Source: Saccharibacillus sp. CPCC 101409 (GTDB lineage: Bacteria; Bacillota; Bacilli; Paenibacillales; Paenibacillaceae). Taken from it: a stretch of DNA of 64,000 nt. Below the pieces are notes generated by a model, which was given only the letters and a program-made list of their open reading frames with translations, made no database searches and was not told the origin of the DNA. A program made the translations under genes and the position numbers. The DNA lies in the NCBI RefSeq assembly GCF_030518235.1, contig NZ_JAULSA010000005.1, positions 301,137 to 365,136 of the forward strand, given 5' to 3'. The first letter of the stretch is position 1; every line of letters begins with the position of its first letter. Of this stretch, positions 1-8,892 are shown one piece after another.

Positions 1-94
1 TATACTCTCCCCGGGAAACTTGTACATCCTGCGGCATCGGTTGATCTCTTCTTTCCGTATATAATTATGATGAGTAGGGATCGGGTCCCGGTAC

Positions 95-1501
95 TTATTT
101 GGCCAGTTCGTAAATCGCGCGCGCGTAAATGGCGGTCGCTTTCAGCAGATCGTCGATCTCGATATATTCGTCGGCCTGGTGCGCGGTCATTTCTTTGCCG
201 GGGAAGCAGGCGCCGAACGCCACGCCCTTGGGCATAAACCGCGCATAGGTGGCGCCGCCCGTCGTCAGCAGCGTCGGCTCGTCGCCGGTCACTTCCGCGT
301 AGGCGGTTTGCAGCGCCGCGATCACCGGCTCGTTCCGGTCCACATGGTGCGATCCGATCTCCCGCACATCGGCGATGCGGAAGCCGAACCCGTCCACCGC
401 TTCTTCCAGCTGTCCTTTGATCCGGCCGTAGTCGGCGGTCACGGGGCAGCGGGCCGTGAACTGGATCTCCGTGTCGCTTTCGCCCAATCCGAAACGCAGA
501 ACGCCGGGATTGACCGACAGCGCCCCGGTCACCTCGTCGCGGCAGGCGATGCCGATTCGCTCGCCTTCGAAGTCTTCGTGCAGCAGATTCAGCAGCCCGA
601 TAAACGCTTTGGCTTCGGGCTGCACCGGCGCGTCCTGCAGGAACGACGCCAGCAGCGTGCCGGCGTTGACTCCGCTTCTCGGTTCGGAGCCGTGCGCTGA
701 TACGCCCAGCAGCGTAAACATCGCCTGGCCGGCGTTGATTTCCGCTTCGCCTTCGACTCCGCGCTCGCGGCAGAAATCCCCGAACGCTTCCACAAGCGCG
801 CGAACGTCGCCGCTCAGCACGGCATGGGCGCGTTCCGGCACCATATTGACCCGGACTCCCGCTTCGAACGATTCGAGCTTCGCCAGCGACTTGGTCGTTT
901 CCGGCGCCTGCTTGGGCACGAGCGTCGGATTGAACTGTCCTTTTTCGGCATAGATGATCGGGAAATCCGCGTCCGGCGAAAATCCGGTCGTCGGCATGCC
1001 TTCCTTCTCGGCGTAATAACGCATGCAGCTCATGCCGCTTTCTTCGTCCGTGCCGAAGATCAGCCGCACGTTCTTGCTCAGCGGCAGACCTAGATTCATC
1101 ACGATCCGAAGCCCGTACAGGGCGGCGAGCGTCGGCCCTTTATCGTCGATCGCCCCGCGCGCGTACAGCCGGCCGCCCCGGATCGCCGGCTCGAACGGAG
1201 GGCTGGTCCACGTTCCGGCAGCCGGAACGACGTCGAGATGCCCCAGCACGCCGATCGTCGACGCCGGGTCGTGATCGCCGTACTGCGCGTATCCGGCGTA
1301 ACCGTCCACGTTCCCGACATCGAGTCCCGCGTTCTCCGCGAGTTCGAGCATATAGTCCAGCGCTTCGCCGATCCCGCGTCCCATCGGGTTCTTTTTCGTC
1401 ATGGTCGCCGGTTCTTTGACGCTTTCGATCCGCAGCAGGCCCTGCAGGTCTTCCAGCAGGCTTTCCCGCCGTGCTTCCGCTTCTTTTTGCCAATCGATCA
1501 T
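95..1501 (-). CDS. pepV: dipeptidase PepV (M20 family)
   Basis: A metallodipeptidase of the M20/PepV family that should split dipeptides in the cytoplasm using two zinc ions. The 468 residues match the family length. The metal and catalytic residues are visible: LGHLDVV (H88, D90), the GAIDDKGP segment (D119/D120), the DEESG pair (E153/E154), and a C-terminal histidine near residue 441 in MTAHQADE. The ATG at 1501 is preceded by an AAAGGAGG-type ribosome site. The gene lies downstream of the histidine kinase on the same strand, but the 60-base gap gives no proof of co-transcription. No clear terminator is visible in the 94 bases to the window edge. Confidence 0.93.
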   Translation of the reverse strand: MIDWQKEAEARRESLLEDLQGLLRIESVKEPATMTKKNPMGRGIGEALDYMLELAENAGLDVGNVDGYAGYAQYGDHDPASTIGVLGHLDVVPAAGTWTSPPFEPAIRGGRLYARGAIDDKGPTLAALYGLRIVMNLGLPLSKNVRLIFGTDEESGMSCMRYYAEKEGMPTTGFSPDADFPIIYAEKGQFNPTLVPKQAPETTKSLAKLESFEAGVRVNMVPERAHAVLSGDVRALVEAFGDFCRERGVEGEAEINAGQAMFTLLGVSAHGSEPRSGVNAGTLLASFLQDAPVQPEAKAFIGLLNLLHEDFEGERIGIACRDEVTGALSVNPGVLRFGLGESDTEIQFTARCPVTADYGRIKGQLEEAVDGFGFRIADVREIGSHHVDRNEPVIAALQTAYAEVTGDEPTLLTTGGATYARFMPKGVAFGACFPGKEMTAHQADEYIEIDDLLKATAIYARAIYELAK

Positions 1502-1562
1502 CGGTGTCTCGTTCCTCCTTTGGATGCAAAGCTTCGGCTGTGCGGATGTCCCGCCGTCCGGT

Positions 1563-4172
1563 TTACTGCGCTTGTCCTTCTGCCGGTCTGCCCGGCTCGC
1601 CCTTTATCTTACCACTATTTTCGGCCGAATGACGAATCGCTTTCTCCGCTTCCAGCAGCAGTTCCGACAGCCGCTTCACGTCGACCGGTTTGTTCATGTA
1701 TTCGTCCATTCCGGCTTCCAGGCAGCGCTGGCGATCCTCCTGCATGGCGTTCGCCGTCACCGCGATAATATACGGCCGGCCATGGCCGGGCGGCTGCCGC
1801 CGCAGCGTTTGCGTCGCCGCGATTCCGTCCATGCGGGGCATCTTGACATCCATCAGAATAATATCGTAACCGGAGCCGTAAGCGGCTTTAACCGCTTCTT
1901 GGCCGTCCGCCGCCAGGTCGGCTTTGTAGCCGAGCTTGTCCAGCAGCCGCTCCATCACCATCTGATTGACTTTGTTGTCCTCGGCGACGAGAATGCGCAG
2001 CGTGCGTTTCCCCGGGCTGTCGGCAAAAGCCGACGTTTCCTCGCGCTTGGGCATCAAATCGATGGACGAACGTTCCGCCTCGATCGAGAACCGAAACAGC
2101 GAACCGGTTCCCGGTTCGGAGCGCACTTCGATGCGGCCGTTCATCAGTTCGATCAGCCGCTTGGTAATCGCCAGGCCGAGACCCGTTCCTTCGGGACGGT
2201 TGGCGATAAAGTTGTCGAGCTGGTAAAAAGGATCGAACAGCTGCTCCGCGCGCTCCTGCGGAATCCCCCGGCCGGTGTCGCGAATGCGGAACAGCAGCCG
2301 GATCCGATCGGGCGAAGCCGGCGCGTCTTCCGCGTCCACCGCGACGAAAACGCCGCCTTCATCCGTATATTTTACGGCGTTGGCGACCAGATTGATCAGG
2401 ATCTGCTTCAGCTTGTGCGGATCGGCGACCACGATTTCCGGCACGCGCGGCGAAACGGACAACCCCAGCTCCAGCCCTTTCGCTTTCGTTTCCGCCAGCA
2501 GAATATCGAACGAATGGGACACGTCTTCGCGCAGGTTCATCGGCTCCGGCTGAAGTTCGGCTTTGCCGGCTTCGATCTTGGAGAAATCCAGGATATCGTT
2601 GATGATCCGCAGCAGCGAATCCCCGCTGCGCCGGATCACTTCCACGTACTGCCGCTGCTCTTCGGTCAATTCCGTCGTTTCCAGCAGCAGCTGCGTCAGC
2701 GCGATCACCCCGTTCATCGGCGTGCGGATCTCATGGCTCATCACGGCCAGGAATTCGCTTTTGGTCCGGTTCATCCGTTCCGCCGCTTCTTTCTCGATCA
2801 GCAGACGTTTGTGCTCCGTAATGTCTTTCGCCAGAATATAACAGCCCACCTGCCGGCCGCCGACGATAATCGGAGCCGTGGAAGTCAGCACTTCCGACTC
2901 CGATCCGTCCGCGCGGCGGACGCGCACCGTGTTGCTGAAATCCGTCCCGTCCGTTTCCGGACTTCGCACGATGCCGTCCAGCGTCCCCGCCGCGAGCCAG
3001 TCTTGAAAACGCCGGCCGATCATCTCCGCGATTGTCAGCCCGGTCAGCTTCTGGGCGGTGGGATTCGTATTGATGACGCGGCCTTCGGAATCGATCGAGA
3101 ACACGGCGTCGTGGTTATGGCGCTTGAGCGAAGTATACCGTTCGACCGATTCCTGCAAGCGCCGTTCGGAACTGCGGAACTCGGTCACGTCGCGGCAGAT
3201 TACGGCGTAGCCGGCCGGACTTTGCGCGTCGCCGAGCGGAAAAGCGGACAGCAGCAGATCGAGCGGCGCGCCGTTTCTCGCTTTGGCCGAAGCGTAGAAG
3301 CGCCGGCTTCCTTCCGCGGTCCGTACCCCGAATGCTTCCGTTTCAACGCCGTATTCGAAGCCGAGGCGTTCGAACAGCTCGTGCTGCGAACAGCCGAGCA
3401 GCTCCCGCTGCGGCCAGCCGAAGATCTCTTCGACCGCGGCGTTGGCCTGGACAAGCCGCTTCTCTTCATTAAAGAGGCAAACGGGATCGAGGTTGTTCGT
3501 AATCAGCGTTTCGAGCTGCACGGCCGTCGTTTGGCGCTCCATGCCCTCGGCCCGCCCCCGCTCTTCTTTCTCCCGCCGCCCGGCCGGCGAAGCGGCGCCG
3601 GCTTCGCGTCCGCTTTCGGCAACAGCCGAAACGGCAAATTCCAGATCGGTCATCGTGTAGTCGTGCGTCCGCATCAATCGAACCTGCCGCGAAGCCGGGA
3701 TCGAACCCGCTTCGTAGGCGCAAACCGACAGCAGACGGAATTGTTCCGCGCCACGATCGATCGGCTGTTCAAAAAAAACCGGTTCCCGCCCGGCGGCCGC
3801 GTCTTCGCGCAGCGCGTGCGCCCAGATACGGACTGCGGATTTCGCGGCCGCGAAAGGTTCCAGCAGCTTCGCCCCGTGCTCCGCGGCGCGGTCGCCGCGA
3901 ATACTTGAATCGTTATCGTAAAAATGCCGCGCGTCGATATAAACGACTCCGGCCCGCTGCTCCGCGTTCAACTCCCGGGCGATTTTGCCGCGAATCCGCC
4001 CTGCCCGTTCGGAGCTTTCGATCAAAATAGGGATTTCCCCTGCCCGCGCGCCCGAAATCAGGTAGGCGGCCGCGTTTTCTTCGTAAACTTCCGGATCGTC
4101 GTAGAGGTATAAAATATGTCCGCCCGAAGACATATCGATCGTCCGATTCAATTTTATTATCCGCTCGTTCAT
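1563..4172 (-). CDS. hybrid sensor histidine kinase with MEDS, two PAS and a receiver domain
   Basis: An 869-residue soluble hybrid kinase. Residues about 10-190 resemble the MEDS sensory domain (GHILYLYDD start). Two PAS-like domains follow (about 215-335 and 340-455). The HisKA box is MSHEIRTPMN with H480, the ATPase has N598 and the G boxes DTGRGIP and GTGLGLA, and the C-terminal receiver has D775 as phosphoacceptor and K828. No membrane segment is visible, so it should sense a cytoplasmic signal and may pass phosphate on from its receiver to another protein. No response regulator with an output domain is adjacent. The ligand of the MEDS domain cannot be read from the sequence. Confidence 0.9.
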   Translation of the reverse strand: MNERIIKLNRTIDMSSGGHILYLYDDPEVYEENAAAYLISGARAGEIPILIESSERAGRIRGKIARELNAEQRAGVVYIDARHFYDNDSSIRGDRAAEHGAKLLEPFAAAKSAVRIWAHALREDAAAGREPVFFEQPIDRGAEQFRLLSVCAYEAGSIPASRQVRLMRTHDYTMTDLEFAVSAVAESGREAGAASPAGRREKEERGRAEGMERQTTAVQLETLITNNLDPVCLFNEEKRLVQANAAVEEIFGWPQRELLGCSQHELFERLGFEYGVETEAFGVRTAEGSRRFYASAKARNGAPLDLLLSAFPLGDAQSPAGYAVICRDVTEFRSSERRLQESVERYTSLKRHNHDAVFSIDSEGRVINTNPTAQKLTGLTIAEMIGRRFQDWLAAGTLDGIVRSPETDGTDFSNTVRVRRADGSESEVLTSTAPIIVGGRQVGCYILAKDITEHKRLLIEKEAAERMNRTKSEFLAVMSHEIRTPMNGVIALTQLLLETTELTEEQRQYVEVIRRSGDSLLRIINDILDFSKIEAGKAELQPEPMNLREDVSHSFDILLAETKAKGLELGLSVSPRVPEIVVADPHKLKQILINLVANAVKYTDEGGVFVAVDAEDAPASPDRIRLLFRIRDTGRGIPQERAEQLFDPFYQLDNFIANRPEGTGLGLAITKRLIELMNGRIEVRSEPGTGSLFRFSIEAERSSIDLMPKREETSAFADSPGKRTLRILVAEDNKVNQMVMERLLDKLGYKADLAADGQEAVKAAYGSGYDIILMDVKMPRMDGIAATQTLRRQPPGHGRPYIIAVTANAMQEDRQRCLEAGMDEYMNKPVDVKRLSELLLEAEKAIRHSAENSGKIKGEPGRPAEGQAQ

Positions 4173-4309
4173 GACGCACCTCGCGACTTTGTTTTAATTT
4201 TAAGCTTATTATACGACAAATCCGACATGCGGAAGACGTCGAATTTTTGTTCGCATTTTCTTTTGTTCGATCCCGCGGCGGCGGTTGAAACACTCCGCCT
4301 TTCGGGCAT

Positions 4310-4351
4310 AAAAAAAGCTCCCGCATTATGCCGAAGCAATCAATGGGGAAC
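4310..4351 (-). terminator. terminator downstream of tRNA-Leu
   Basis: On the minus strand an imperfect hairpin with a six-pair basal stem and an inner AT-rich stem is followed by seven T residues. It sits 16 bases past the tRNA 3' end. Confidence 0.6.
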
Positions 4352-4366
4352 CTTCTTTGTTTGTAA

Positions 4367-4450
<84 letters not shown>

Positions 4451-4486
4451 TCAACGTTTGCACCGCTTATCGCGGCGACAAGATAG

Positions 4487-4516
4487 ATCATAGCACGAGC
4501 ATCAAGCAAGCGTCAA
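4487..4516 (-). promoter_or_regulatory. sigma-A promoter for tRNA-Leu
   Basis: On the minus strand TTGACG (4516-4511) and TATGAT (4492-4487) are 18 bases apart and point at the tRNA. The site lies back to back with the plus-strand promoter at 4545. Confidence 0.7.
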
Positions 4517-4544
4517 TCTTTTTCCGGAAAATTTCATTTAAAAC

Positions 4545-4573
4545 TTGCACCCGTACATGTGTTCGGTTATAAT
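4545..4573 (+). promoter_or_regulatory. sigma-A promoter for the gene at 4615
   Basis: TTGCAC (4545-4550), a 17-base spacer and a perfect TATAAT (4568-4573) lie 42 bases before the start codon. Confidence 0.8.
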
Positions 4574-4614
4574 GGGAGCATAAGAACACAAGTTCCTACA
4601 AGGTGGTGAAGAGC

Positions 4615-5106
4615 ATGACCGCTGTACAGACGACCCGAGACGAACTTTCTCTGATCAAAAGTTATTTGATGCTGACGCATATTTTAAAAGTATTCGAGAA
4701 CGACGCGAAGATGCTGAAGTCCGACGAGCCGATGCAAACTTCCCCTTTATATACCGAAATGATCCGCGGCGCTTCCCAGTGCGCGGCCGTGCTCCTCTCC
4801 GGCATCCGGCGGGAGTTCAAGAAACGCAATATCCGCATTTGCGAAGTCAACCGCGGCGAAGCCGGCGTTGATGCCGACTATCTGTGCCGCGGCCTGCACG
4901 GGACGCTGCATCTCGACCGCGAGCCGTTCGACCGCGAAGCCGATCTGCGCATGCGCGCTTACATGGGTCTGGAAGTCGCCCCGGTCGTCACCGATGGCGG
5001 TCGGCAGAGTGCTCCTCCCGCCCGAAACTACGGACAACGAGCGTCTTCCGTTCCCGTCGGCAAGACTCCGTCCGTCCGCTCGTACTCTCCGGGCGCTTAC
5101 GCCTGA
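4615..5106 (+). CDS. conserved hypothetical protein
   Basis: A 163-residue protein of unknown function. The N-terminal 70 residues are helical and lack membrane segments. The last 35 residues are rich in Ser, Pro, Arg and Gly and probably disordered. The pattern of the first half loosely resembles the small Bacillus YhjD-type proteins, but I cannot confirm that. The ATG at 4615 is chosen over in-frame GTG codons at 4603 and 4606 because those lie inside the AAGGTGG ribosome site. It is transcribed alone from a strong promoter and ends before a bidirectional terminator. Confidence 0.7.
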   Translation: MTAVQTTRDELSLIKSYLMLTHILKVFENDAKMLKSDEPMQTSPLYTEMIRGASQCAAVLLSGIRREFKKRNIRICEVNRGEAGVDADYLCRGLHGTLHLDREPFDREADLRMRAYMGLEVAPVVTDGGRQSAPPARNYGQRASSVPVGKTPSVRSYSPGAYA

Positions 5107-5208
5107 GAAGTTTCTTTTTCCGGCCCCCGTTTCCGCCGACATCCAACACCCGATCTTATCTCCAGACTATCGAGAAACGGCGAAACGTTCACATACCCGT
5201 ATTATGCC

Positions 5209-5251
5209 AAAAGCCCGCTTATCCGGAATCTGCCGGATGAAGCGGGCTTTT
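5209..5251. terminator. bidirectional terminator
   Basis: The perfect 12-base arms AAAAGCCCGCTT and AAGCGGGCTTTT enclose a second small hairpin. It serves the converging genes at 4615 and 5262. Confidence 0.85.
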
Positions 5252-5261
5252 GCTTTGCCGT

Positions 5262-5495
5262 TTATTCGTCCGAGGCCGGCTCCGCCAGCGGATCGATCCG
5301 CTCTTCTTTGGAAGGCTGAATGATATAATTCCGGTCCAGCTTGACTACATTGCGGTTGGGCCGGCGAATCAGCACTTGCGTATCGTCCCAGGCCACGACG
5401 ATGCCGCGGACATCGTTTTCTTTCAAGCCGTCCCGAACGACCCGGACTTTCTCGCCGGACAGCCGGTAGGCGTTAAGCTGCTCATCGCTGATCAT
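5262..5495 (-). CDS. small conserved hypothetical protein
   Basis: A 77-residue protein. Alternating hydrophobic and charged residues (VRVVRDG, VRGIVVAWD, VLIRRPN, VVKLDRNYII) suggest a small all-beta barrel, followed by an acidic tail. I do not recognise the family. The ATG at 5495 has an AGGAGG site seven to nine bases upstream. A terminator separates it from the gene at 5593, so it is likely transcribed from within that short gap. Confidence 0.7.
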   Translation of the reverse strand: MISDEQLNAYRLSGEKVRVVRDGLKENDVRGIVVAWDDTQVLIRRPNRNVVKLDRNYIIQPSKEERIDPLAEPASDE

Positions 5496-5516
5496 GGTTG
5501 TTCTCCTCCTATAAAT

Positions 5517-5546
5517 AAAAGCCCGCTGCGCGAAGCGCGAACGGGC
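5517..5546 (-). terminator. terminator for the gene at 5593
   Basis: The arms GCCCG and CGGGC with an inner GCGCGAAGCGC hairpin are followed on the minus strand by TTTTATTTAT. Confidence 0.75.
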
Positions 5547-5592
5547 TGCAAATCTTGCATGGGATCAATTCGCCGAAAGCCTCCGCCCCGGC

Positions 5593-5922
5593 TTAACGCT
5601 GGGCATGTTCTTTCGAATCCGTATTTTCAAACCAGAAGTCGAGCACTTTGGCCGACATCACGCGCTGTTCGACGTATTCGACCTGCTGCGCAGTGAACTC
5701 TTCTCTCCACGGAAAAGCCAGTTCTTCGCACAGATCCGCGAGAGTCAGCAGTTCCGACCAGGCCACGTAACGTTTGTACCAGAAAAACTGCGGATGTTCA
5801 ATCATATAGGGATAAAGGTCGTCAAATTCCGTATGCTTACAATCCAGGGCGCGTTCGAAATGCACTTTGGCTTCGTTGACTTTTTTGATAAAAAATTCTG
5901 CGTTTACCGTTTGATCGCTCAT
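5593..5922 (-). CDS. conserved hypothetical protein
   Basis: A 109-residue soluble protein rich in aromatic and acidic residues (HPQFFWYKRYVAW, FPWREEF). It is predicted to be helical, with no membrane segment, signal peptide or metal motif. I do not recognise the family. The start ATG at 5922 has a GAGGAGG site. It is a single-gene unit with its own terminator. Confidence 0.65.
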   Translation of the reverse strand: MSDQTVNAEFFIKKVNEAKVHFERALDCKHTEFDDLYPYMIEHPQFFWYKRYVAWSELLTLADLCEELAFPWREEFTAQQVEYVEQRVMSAKVLDFWFENTDSKEHAQR

Positions 5923-6031
5923 GTTTGTCTTCCTCCTCTCCCTACTTATAAAGTATTATACGTAACATTATCGGAGGGGTAAAGCGTGAAATGAAGCTTT
6001 TTGCGGCAAAGAATGAACAGTATCCGACAGC

Positions 6032-6604
6032 CTAATCCGCAAAAACGATTCCGTCCTCGCCCAGCGATTCGATCCGGACCAGAGATTCCAGCCGTATCCC
6101 CTGCTCGCGCAGCATGCGCGCGCCGGACTGGAAGCATTTCTCGACTACGATTCCCGCTCCCACCAGCGTTGCTTCCGCGGAGCCGATAATTTTGACAAGA
6201 CCGCGCGCGGCGTCGCCGTTGGCGATAATGTCGTCGATCAGCAAAACCCGGTCTTCTTTTTTAATAAACCTTTTGGGCAGCATTAAATCGGTCACGATTC
6301 CTTTTGTAAAAGAAGGAATGCGCTCGAAGTAGGAATCGGGGTCGGCCAGCAGCGTTTTCTTGCGCCGCGCGAACACCATCGGCACCCCGAGTTCGTAAGC
6401 GGCGGCGAACGCCACCGGTATACCGGAAGACTCGACGGTAATCACCCGCGTAACGCCGTCTTCCGCGAACCGGGCCGCAAACTCCCGCCCCATCTGCATC
6501 GTCAGCTGCGGATCGATCTGGTGATTCAGGATCGCGTCCAGCTTGAGCACCTGCTGCGAAGCGACGACGCCTTCGCGTCTGATCCGTTCTTTCAATTCTT
6601 CCAT
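6032..6604 (-). CDS. xpt: xanthine phosphoribosyltransferase
   Basis: Converts xanthine and PRPP to XMP in purine salvage. The protein is 190 residues, the standard length. The PRPP loop LLIDDIIANGDAA and the flexible loop RRKKTLLADPDSYFERI are clear and typical of Bacillus Xpt. The ATG at 6604 is preferred over an upstream in-frame codon at 6667 because GGGAGGA lies at proper spacing and the family starts with MEELKERI. No purine riboswitch core could be found in the 130-base upstream gap, and no pbuX permease follows, unlike B. subtilis. Confidence 0.92.
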   Translation of the reverse strand: MEELKERIRREGVVASQQVLKLDAILNHQIDPQLTMQMGREFAARFAEDGVTRVITVESSGIPVAFAAAYELGVPMVFARRKKTLLADPDSYFERIPSFTKGIVTDLMLPKRFIKKEDRVLLIDDIIANGDAARGLVKIIGSAEATLVGAGIVVEKCFQSGARMLREQGIRLESLVRIESLGEDGIVFAD

Positions 6605-6734
6605 GTTCAGTCCTCCCGATACGGCTTCGTCTTTCCTGCTTACCGTACGTTTTCGTAAAAATAGCATTTTGACGGTCTTTTTTCAAGATGACACGTCATG
6701 TCGGCGCCTGAGGGCCCGCCTGTGCGAGCATGGC

Positions 6735-7877
6735 TCAGCTTGTCTGCCGGCCGGAAGTGGCGTAACCCAGATACAGCCGCTTGAGTTCGGAAGCCACCCG
6801 GTTGAGCGAATACTGCGATTTGGCTTTCTCGCAGGCGGTCCGGGCCAGCTCGTAGCGGTACGACGGATCGCCGATCACCTGCTCCAGCGCATCCGCCAGC
6901 GCGTCGGGATCGTCCGGCGGTACCAGCAGGCCGTTGACGCCGTGTTCGATCTGTTCGGGCACGCCGCCGACATTGGTGCCGACGAGCGCCAGGCAGCAGA
7001 GCGCGGCTTCGGCGAATACCGAACCGAACGCTTCCGCGCGCGACGGAAGCACGAAGATATCGAAGAACGGCATAAACTCTTCCGGATGCAGCGTATAGCC
7101 GTAAAAAATCGTATCGTCGTACACGCCCAGCTCCTGGGCAAGCCGCTCCAGCTCTTCTCTTGAAGGTCCGTCTCCGATCAGATGCAGCACGTACGGACAA
7201 TTGCGCTGTTTGAGCAGGGCGCAGGCGCGCAGCAGGATATCGAGTCCCTTGGCCGGCACGAGGCGGCAGACCGCCATCAGCTGCGGCACTTCGTTCTCGT
7301 GCGCGACCGGCTTGAAGCGCCGCTCGTCGTAGCCGTTCGGTATAATCCGCACCCGCTCGGGATGTTCGATATAAGCGCCCATATACCGGCGAAACGCATC
7401 GGACACCGTCATCAGCAGATCGGTCTTCGCTTCGAGTTCGCGGTAGATCGAAAGCAGGAAGCGGTGTTCAAGCCCGCCTTCTTCGATCTTGCCGTTCAGG
7501 ATCAATTCCCGTTCGTAACTGGAGTGGACGGTTTGGATCACCGGCGTATCCGGAAACGCCGTCTTCATCGCCAGCGCCGCGATCGGGTGATGGGCATGGA
7601 TCAGATCGTAAGGTTTTTGCAGACGCAGACGGGTCCACCATAAATAATCGCGGTACGTCTGCATGTATTTCTGCACAACCGGACTTTCTGCGTACTGCGT
7701 CCAATCGAACGTTTCGAACTCGACCGTTTCCCGGCCTTTGCCCCGAATACGCTTGGGCAGCGAGAAGACTTCCATCTCCCAGCGGGCCGAAGCGAACTTT
7801 TCCTGGAGGTGCGGAATCATCGAAGATACGCCCCCCGGCTGCTCCGGCGGAAAAAATAAAGCTTGAAGCAATCTCAC
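6735..7877 (-). CDS. glycosyltransferase family 4 protein
   Basis: A 380-residue GT-B fold glycosyltransferase. The N-terminal half starts with a GGVSSMIPHL acceptor-side loop, DLIHAHHPIA and TVHSSYE follow, and the donor half has VCRLVPAKG, LIGDGP and the E(x)7E-type segment PSRAEAFGSVFAEAALC then NVGGVPEQI. It probably moves a nucleotide-activated sugar to a cell-surface or small-molecule acceptor. The start is GTG at 7877 with a GAAGGGGGAAG site. No linked sugar-pathway genes are present, so the substrate is unknown. Confidence 0.87.
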   Translation of the reverse strand: MRLLQALFFPPEQPGGVSSMIPHLQEKFASARWEMEVFSLPKRIRGKGRETVEFETFDWTQYAESPVVQKYMQTYRDYLWWTRLRLQKPYDLIHAHHPIAALAMKTAFPDTPVIQTVHSSYERELILNGKIEEGGLEHRFLLSIYRELEAKTDLLMTVSDAFRRYMGAYIEHPERVRIIPNGYDERRFKPVAHENEVPQLMAVCRLVPAKGLDILLRACALLKQRNCPYVLHLIGDGPSREELERLAQELGVYDDTIFYGYTLHPEEFMPFFDIFVLPSRAEAFGSVFAEAALCCLALVGTNVGGVPEQIEHGVNGLLVPPDDPDALADALEQVIGDPSYRYELARTACEKAKSQYSLNRVASELKRLYLGYATSGRQTS

Positions 7878-8066
7878 AGCGTCTTCCCCCTTCCACGCGT
7901 CAAACCCTCTTTCTTTGATGATAGCCTACAAGAGCGGCAAAGGTAAAGGGCAAGCGGGGGCGAAACGCGGAAACAAAATCGTCATTTTTCAAAGCGGCGG
8001 CGAAACGTACGCCGAACATGCGGAAGCGGGCACTTGCGAACCGCTCCCGGCCTGCTTGCCCAGAGC

Positions 8067-8096
8067 AAAAATCCGTCCGGGATGCGCCGGACGGAT
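8067..8096 (-). terminator. terminator after the rsmF-rsuA pair
   Basis: On the minus strand perfect nine-base arms ATCCGTCCG and CGGACGGAT are followed by five T residues. The rest of 7878-8133 shows no convincing gene. Confidence 0.85.
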
Positions 8097-8133
8097 CGTA
8101 AAAAGCGGACTTTCCTTTTTATTAAACGAAAGC

Positions 8134-8892
8134 CTATTCGCCGCGCAGCGAACGAAGCTCCGCTTCCGTCAGTTCGCGGAAACTTCCGGTGTCAAGCTCG
8201 GGGTCGAGCCGCAGCGGTCCCATGGAAATCCGCTTGAGAAACATGACTTTTTTGCCTACCGCTTCGAACATGCGCTTGACCTGATGGAACTTGCCTTCCG
8301 TAATGGTCAGCCGGATATCGGAATGCGGCAATCCTTCCCGGTCGTACCGGCGGACGATCTCAAGCTTCGCAGGCATCGTTCGGTAGCCGTCGTCCAGTTC
8401 GACGCCGCGCTTGAACGCTTCGGCGTCGCTGTCGTCCACCGCGCCGGAAACGACCGCTTCGTACGTCTTGGGCACGTGCTTGCGCGGCGACAGCAGCTCG
8501 TGCGCCAGCTTGCCGTCGTTGGTCAGCAGCAGCAGACCTTCCGTGTCTTTGTCCAGCCGTCCGACCGGAAACGGCTCGAAAGCCAGATATTCGGCGTCCA
8601 GCAGATCGATTACGGTGCGGTCGCGCCGGTCCTCGGTCGCCGAAACGACGTCCTGCGGCTTGTTCAGCAGCAGGTACACAAATTCCCGGTAGCGCACTTC
8701 CGCGCCGTCGACTTCGATTGTCACGGCCTCCGGGATCACCTGGAGACCGCTGTCTTTCACCGGTTTGCCGTCGACCTTAATTCGGCCCTGCTTGACCATC
8801 TTTTTGCTTTCGCTGCGCGTGGCGACGCCCATATGCGATAAAATTTTATCCAGCCGCAGCTTTTTGCCGCCTGCTGCGCGTTCGTTTGTCAT
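8134..8892 (-). CDS. RsuA/RluB-family rRNA pseudouridine synthase
   Basis: A 252-residue pseudouridine synthase that modifies ribosomal RNA. It has an N-terminal S4 RNA-binding domain (LRLDKILSHMGVATRSE through VDGKPVKD) and the catalytic GRLDKDTEGLLLLTNDG motif with the active-site Asp. The ATG at 8892 overlaps the stop of the upstream methyltransferase gene as ATGA, which decides the start and indicates translational coupling. In-frame ATGs at 8901 and 8907 also exist. A reading frame runs far upstream in this frame, but it is the shadow of the rsmF-like gene. It could be the 16S or the 23S (RluB) subtype. Confidence 0.9.
   Translation of the reverse strand: MTNERAAGGKKLRLDKILSHMGVATRSESKKMVKQGRIKVDGKPVKDSGLQVIPEAVTIEVDGAEVRYREFVYLLLNKPQDVVSATEDRRDRTVIDLLDAEYLAFEPFPVGRLDKDTEGLLLLTNDGKLAHELLSPRKHVPKTYEAVVSGAVDDSDAEAFKRGVELDDGYRTMPAKLEIVRRYDREGLPHSDIRLTITEGKFHQVKRMFEAVGKKVMFLKRISMGPLRLDPELDTGSFRELTEAELRSLRGE

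Noticed and set aside
1401..3908. An 835-codon plus-strand frame opposite the histidine kinase
   Set aside because: It mirrors the kinase codons, has no domain or ribosome site, and is typical of antisense frames in GC-rich genes.
6605..6734. Purine riboswitch upstream of xpt
   Set aside because: The conserved core of the purine aptamer was not found in the 130-base gap, which is also short for aptamer plus terminator.
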